Assembly (NCBI GenBank): GCA_903828675.1
Contig: CAIKND010000209.1
Coordinates: 35,845 to 99,844, forward strand
Reading direction: 5' to 3'
Length of the DNA: 64,000 nucleotides
Source: an uncultured Acidobacteriaceae bacterium
GTDB lineage: Bacteria > Acidobacteriota > Terriglobia > Terriglobales > Acidobacteriaceae
Part shown: positions 62,556 to 64,000 of the stretch, one piece after another
Layout of the letters: every line of letters begins with the position of its first letter
How positions within the stretch are numbered: position 1 is the first letter of the stretch
Made by a program: the position numbers and the translations under genes
Notes under the pieces: generated by a model
Seen by the model: only the letters and a program-made list of their open reading frames with translations
Told to the model about the DNA's origin: nothing
Databases searched by the model: none

Positions 62556-63518
62556 ATGCCAGATATTCTCATCTCTGAAAACATTATCGGCGCCGCAGTG
62601 GATGCCATGTCATCACGATTTGAGGTTGTGAGTCTTCCTGAACTATGGAAGAATCCGGCTGAACTGTTGCGGCGAGTGGGAGATTTCCGCGCACTGATCA
62701 TTCGCAATCAAACCAATGTCAACGCGGCGGTTCTTGAGGCCGCGAAGAAACTCGTTGTCGTCGGCAGGGCGGGTGTCGGTCTCAACAATGTAGACGTGGC
62801 AGCCGCGACCCGCGCAGGCATTCTCATCACTTCCACGCCGGACCAGAATGCCATCAGCGTGGCGGAACTGGCGATCGGAATGATGATCTCGATGGCGCGC
62901 AAGATTTCCGCGGCCGACGAGGATACGAAGAAGGGCAACTGGAATCGGCAACGCTTCTTTGGGACCGAACTCTATGGCAAGACTATCGGCATTCTCGGCG
63001 CGGGTAAGATCGGCTTCCTCACCGCCAGCAGAGCGCAGGCCTTTGGCATGAAGGTGCTGGCCTACGATCCATTCATAAGCAAGGACAACATTCTGCTCAG
63101 TGAACTGAACGCCGAGCTCGTTTCCCTGGAAGACCTGCTCGAACGCTCAGACGTGGTTTCATGCCATCTGCCGGCCACTCCGCAGACTGCCGGACTACTC
63201 AATGCAAAATGCTTTGCGCGCATGAGACCAACAGCCACGCTGATCAACACTTCGCGCGGAGAGGTTGTTGTCGAAGCAGATCTTGTTGCGGCCCTCAAAA
63301 CTGGCGCGATTGCCGCGGCTGCCCTGGACGTGCGGGCCAACGAACCACCCATGATGGGTGAACTGGAGGCGCTTCCCAACCTGATTCTAACGCCCCATGT
63401 AGGCGCGTTTACGCACGAAGCCCAGGACCGCGTAACCAAGGCTATCTGCGAGGATGTTTGCCGGGTGCTTGATGGCAAGGCTGCAATGAATGCCGTAAAT
63501 CGAGTTTCGGCCGCCTGA
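62556..63518 (+). CDS. D-isomer 2-hydroxyacid dehydrogenase (SlcC-like, candidate (S)-sulfolactate dehydrogenase)
   Basis: Enzyme of 320 residues in the 3-phosphoglycerate dehydrogenase family. Cofactor loop GILGAGKIGFLTASRAQAFG near 148; substrate Arg in LINTSRGEVV, Glu in DVRANEPP and catalytic His in LTPHVGAFTHEA; the N-terminal substrate part holds RAGVGLNNVDVAAATRAG. SlcC of Chromohalobacter, which oxidises (S)-sulfolactate to sulfopyruvate, belongs to this family. Together with the ComC-like neighbour (three bases upstream) it would invert (S)- to (R)-sulfolactate. It lacks the ACT domain of full-length SerA. A serine-pathway or glyoxylate role is possible but does not explain the operon. 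Confidence 0.8.
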   Translation: MPDILISENIIGAAVDAMSSRFEVVSLPELWKNPAELLRRVGDFRALIIRNQTNVNAAVLEAAKKLVVVGRAGVGLNNVDVAAATRAGILITSTPDQNAISVAELAIGMMISMARKISAADEDTKKGNWNRQRFFGTELYGKTIGILGAGKIGFLTASRAQAFGMKVLAYDPFISKDNILLSELNAELVSLEDLLERSDVVSCHLPATPQTAGLLNAKCFARMRPTATLINTSRGEVVVEADLVAALKTGAIAAAALDVRANEPPMMGELEALPNLILTPHVGAFTHEAQDRVTKAICEDVCRVLDGKAAMNAVNRVSAA

Positions 63519-63625
63519 AGATTCTTCACGGGGCGTTTGCGTACTCGAGTAGCCAGTGCGGGGGCAGACTCCGACGACCCATAAAACTACGCCCCTGTGA
63601 AATATGCGACTTTAGTTGCGAGTAA

Positions 63626-63916
63626 ATGGTTAAACCAATCCTCCACCACACCCCTAAACACGAGCAGTATGCGGGTTACGGCGGCAAAGGCAGATATGTG
63701 TGCGATGAGTGGCTCAAAAGCTTTCAAGTGTTCTTGCGGAACATGGGGCCAAGACCGCAGGGGAAGACACTGGATCGCTATCCCGATCCGAATGGGCCAT
63801 ATGTGCCGGGAAATTGCAGGTGGGCTACACCAGAAGAGCAAGCCCAGAATCGCAACAAACTGACCTTGCCCTCAGAATGCGTATCTCTTAGCCGGCCGGG
63901 TTTTGAGGATATTTAA
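63626..63916 (+). CDS. Short phage-type HNH/AP2-like protein, probably truncated
   Basis: Frame of 96 codons containing YGGKGRYVCDEWLKSFQVFL, MGPRPQGKTLDRYPDPNGPY and VPGNCRWATPEEQAQNRN, the pattern of small phage and plasmid proteins with an HNH/AP2-like DNA-binding region (RVCERW, MGPRP, LDR, NCRWAT). The usual N-terminal portion (a TPEYRSW-type start) is not recognisable, so the gene is probably a fragment. The region 63519-63625 and from 63917 to the window end shows nothing else. It may mark the edge of an integrated element. Confidence 0.5.
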   Translation: MVKPILHHTPKHEQYAGYGGKGRYVCDEWLKSFQVFLRNMGPRPQGKTLDRYPDPNGPYVPGNCRWATPEEQAQNRNKLTLPSECVSLSRPGFEDI

Positions 63917-64000
63917 TTCATCCTCGTGATCGTCGTGGCGGTGGGAATGTGGGAATCGGCTTCATCGATTTCCAAGGTTTGTGGGAAGGGCGGAAAACAG

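Noticed and set aside
1..64000. CRISPR arrays, tRNA or rRNA genes
   Set aside because: No regularly spaced repeats and no tRNA or rRNA signature were found on reading; a dedicated tRNA search was not possible.

Overview
The window looks like part of an Acidobacteriota chromosome, probably an uncultured soil or peat lineage. The grounds are two Oar-like TonB-dependent receptors with an N-terminal carboxypeptidase-regulatory domain, an ATPase-less duplicated FtsX permease of the type common in Terriglobia, many secreted glycosidases and Tat-exported sugar enzymes, and a dsr operon that carries both dsrL and a dsrD-like gene, as reported for acidobacterial metagenome-assembled genomes. This placement comes from gene content only; there is no rRNA gene.

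Layout. 1-24 kb is a carbohydrate and signalling region: partial TonB receptor, GH106-like, GH127-like and GH42-like glycosidases, a lipoprotein/histidine kinase/response regulator unit, a haem-motif PD40-TPR protein, a permease and a PHP-like secreted protein. It also holds a scar with a lone IS21-like end and a broken glpK, and a siroheme-synthase gene at 20.5 kb. 24.5-26.5 kb has a YeiH-type sulfate/sulfite exporter with a LysR regulator. 26.5-30.6 kb has a LacD-family aldolase, an MFS carrier and an M24-like protein behind shared operators. 30.8-45.2 kb is one compact minus-strand operon, dsrA-B-L-C-T-M-K-J-O-P-SUMT-D-N-M2-K2, with a second LysR gene upstream. 46.8-52.6 kb has a second TonB receptor and an oxidoreductase/isomerase pair. 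53.9-63.5 kb has transaldolase, phosphofructokinase and a fucose-isomerase-like protein, then GntR, aldehyde dehydrogenase, a split SuyA/SuyB pair, a ComC-like and an SlcC-like dehydrogenase.

How the genes may work together. The best candidate for an undescribed system is a complete route from an organosulfonate to sulfide. A C6 sulfonate, plausibly plant sulfoquinovose, would be isomerised and cut by the transaldolase into sulfolactaldehyde plus fructose-6-phosphate. Aldehyde dehydrogenase would give sulfolactate; the SlcC-like and ComC-like dehydrogenases would racemise it through sulfopyruvate; SuyAB would release pyruvate and sulfite; and the neighbouring Dsr system would reduce the sulfite to sulfide with electrons from membrane quinol. 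Copies of a palindrome CAATCGNTTG precede several of the sugar/sulfonate transcription units, suggesting one regulon. The two LysR proteins resemble each other and may sense sulfite. The families, operon structure and operators are seen in the sequence; the substrate and direction of flux are inferred.
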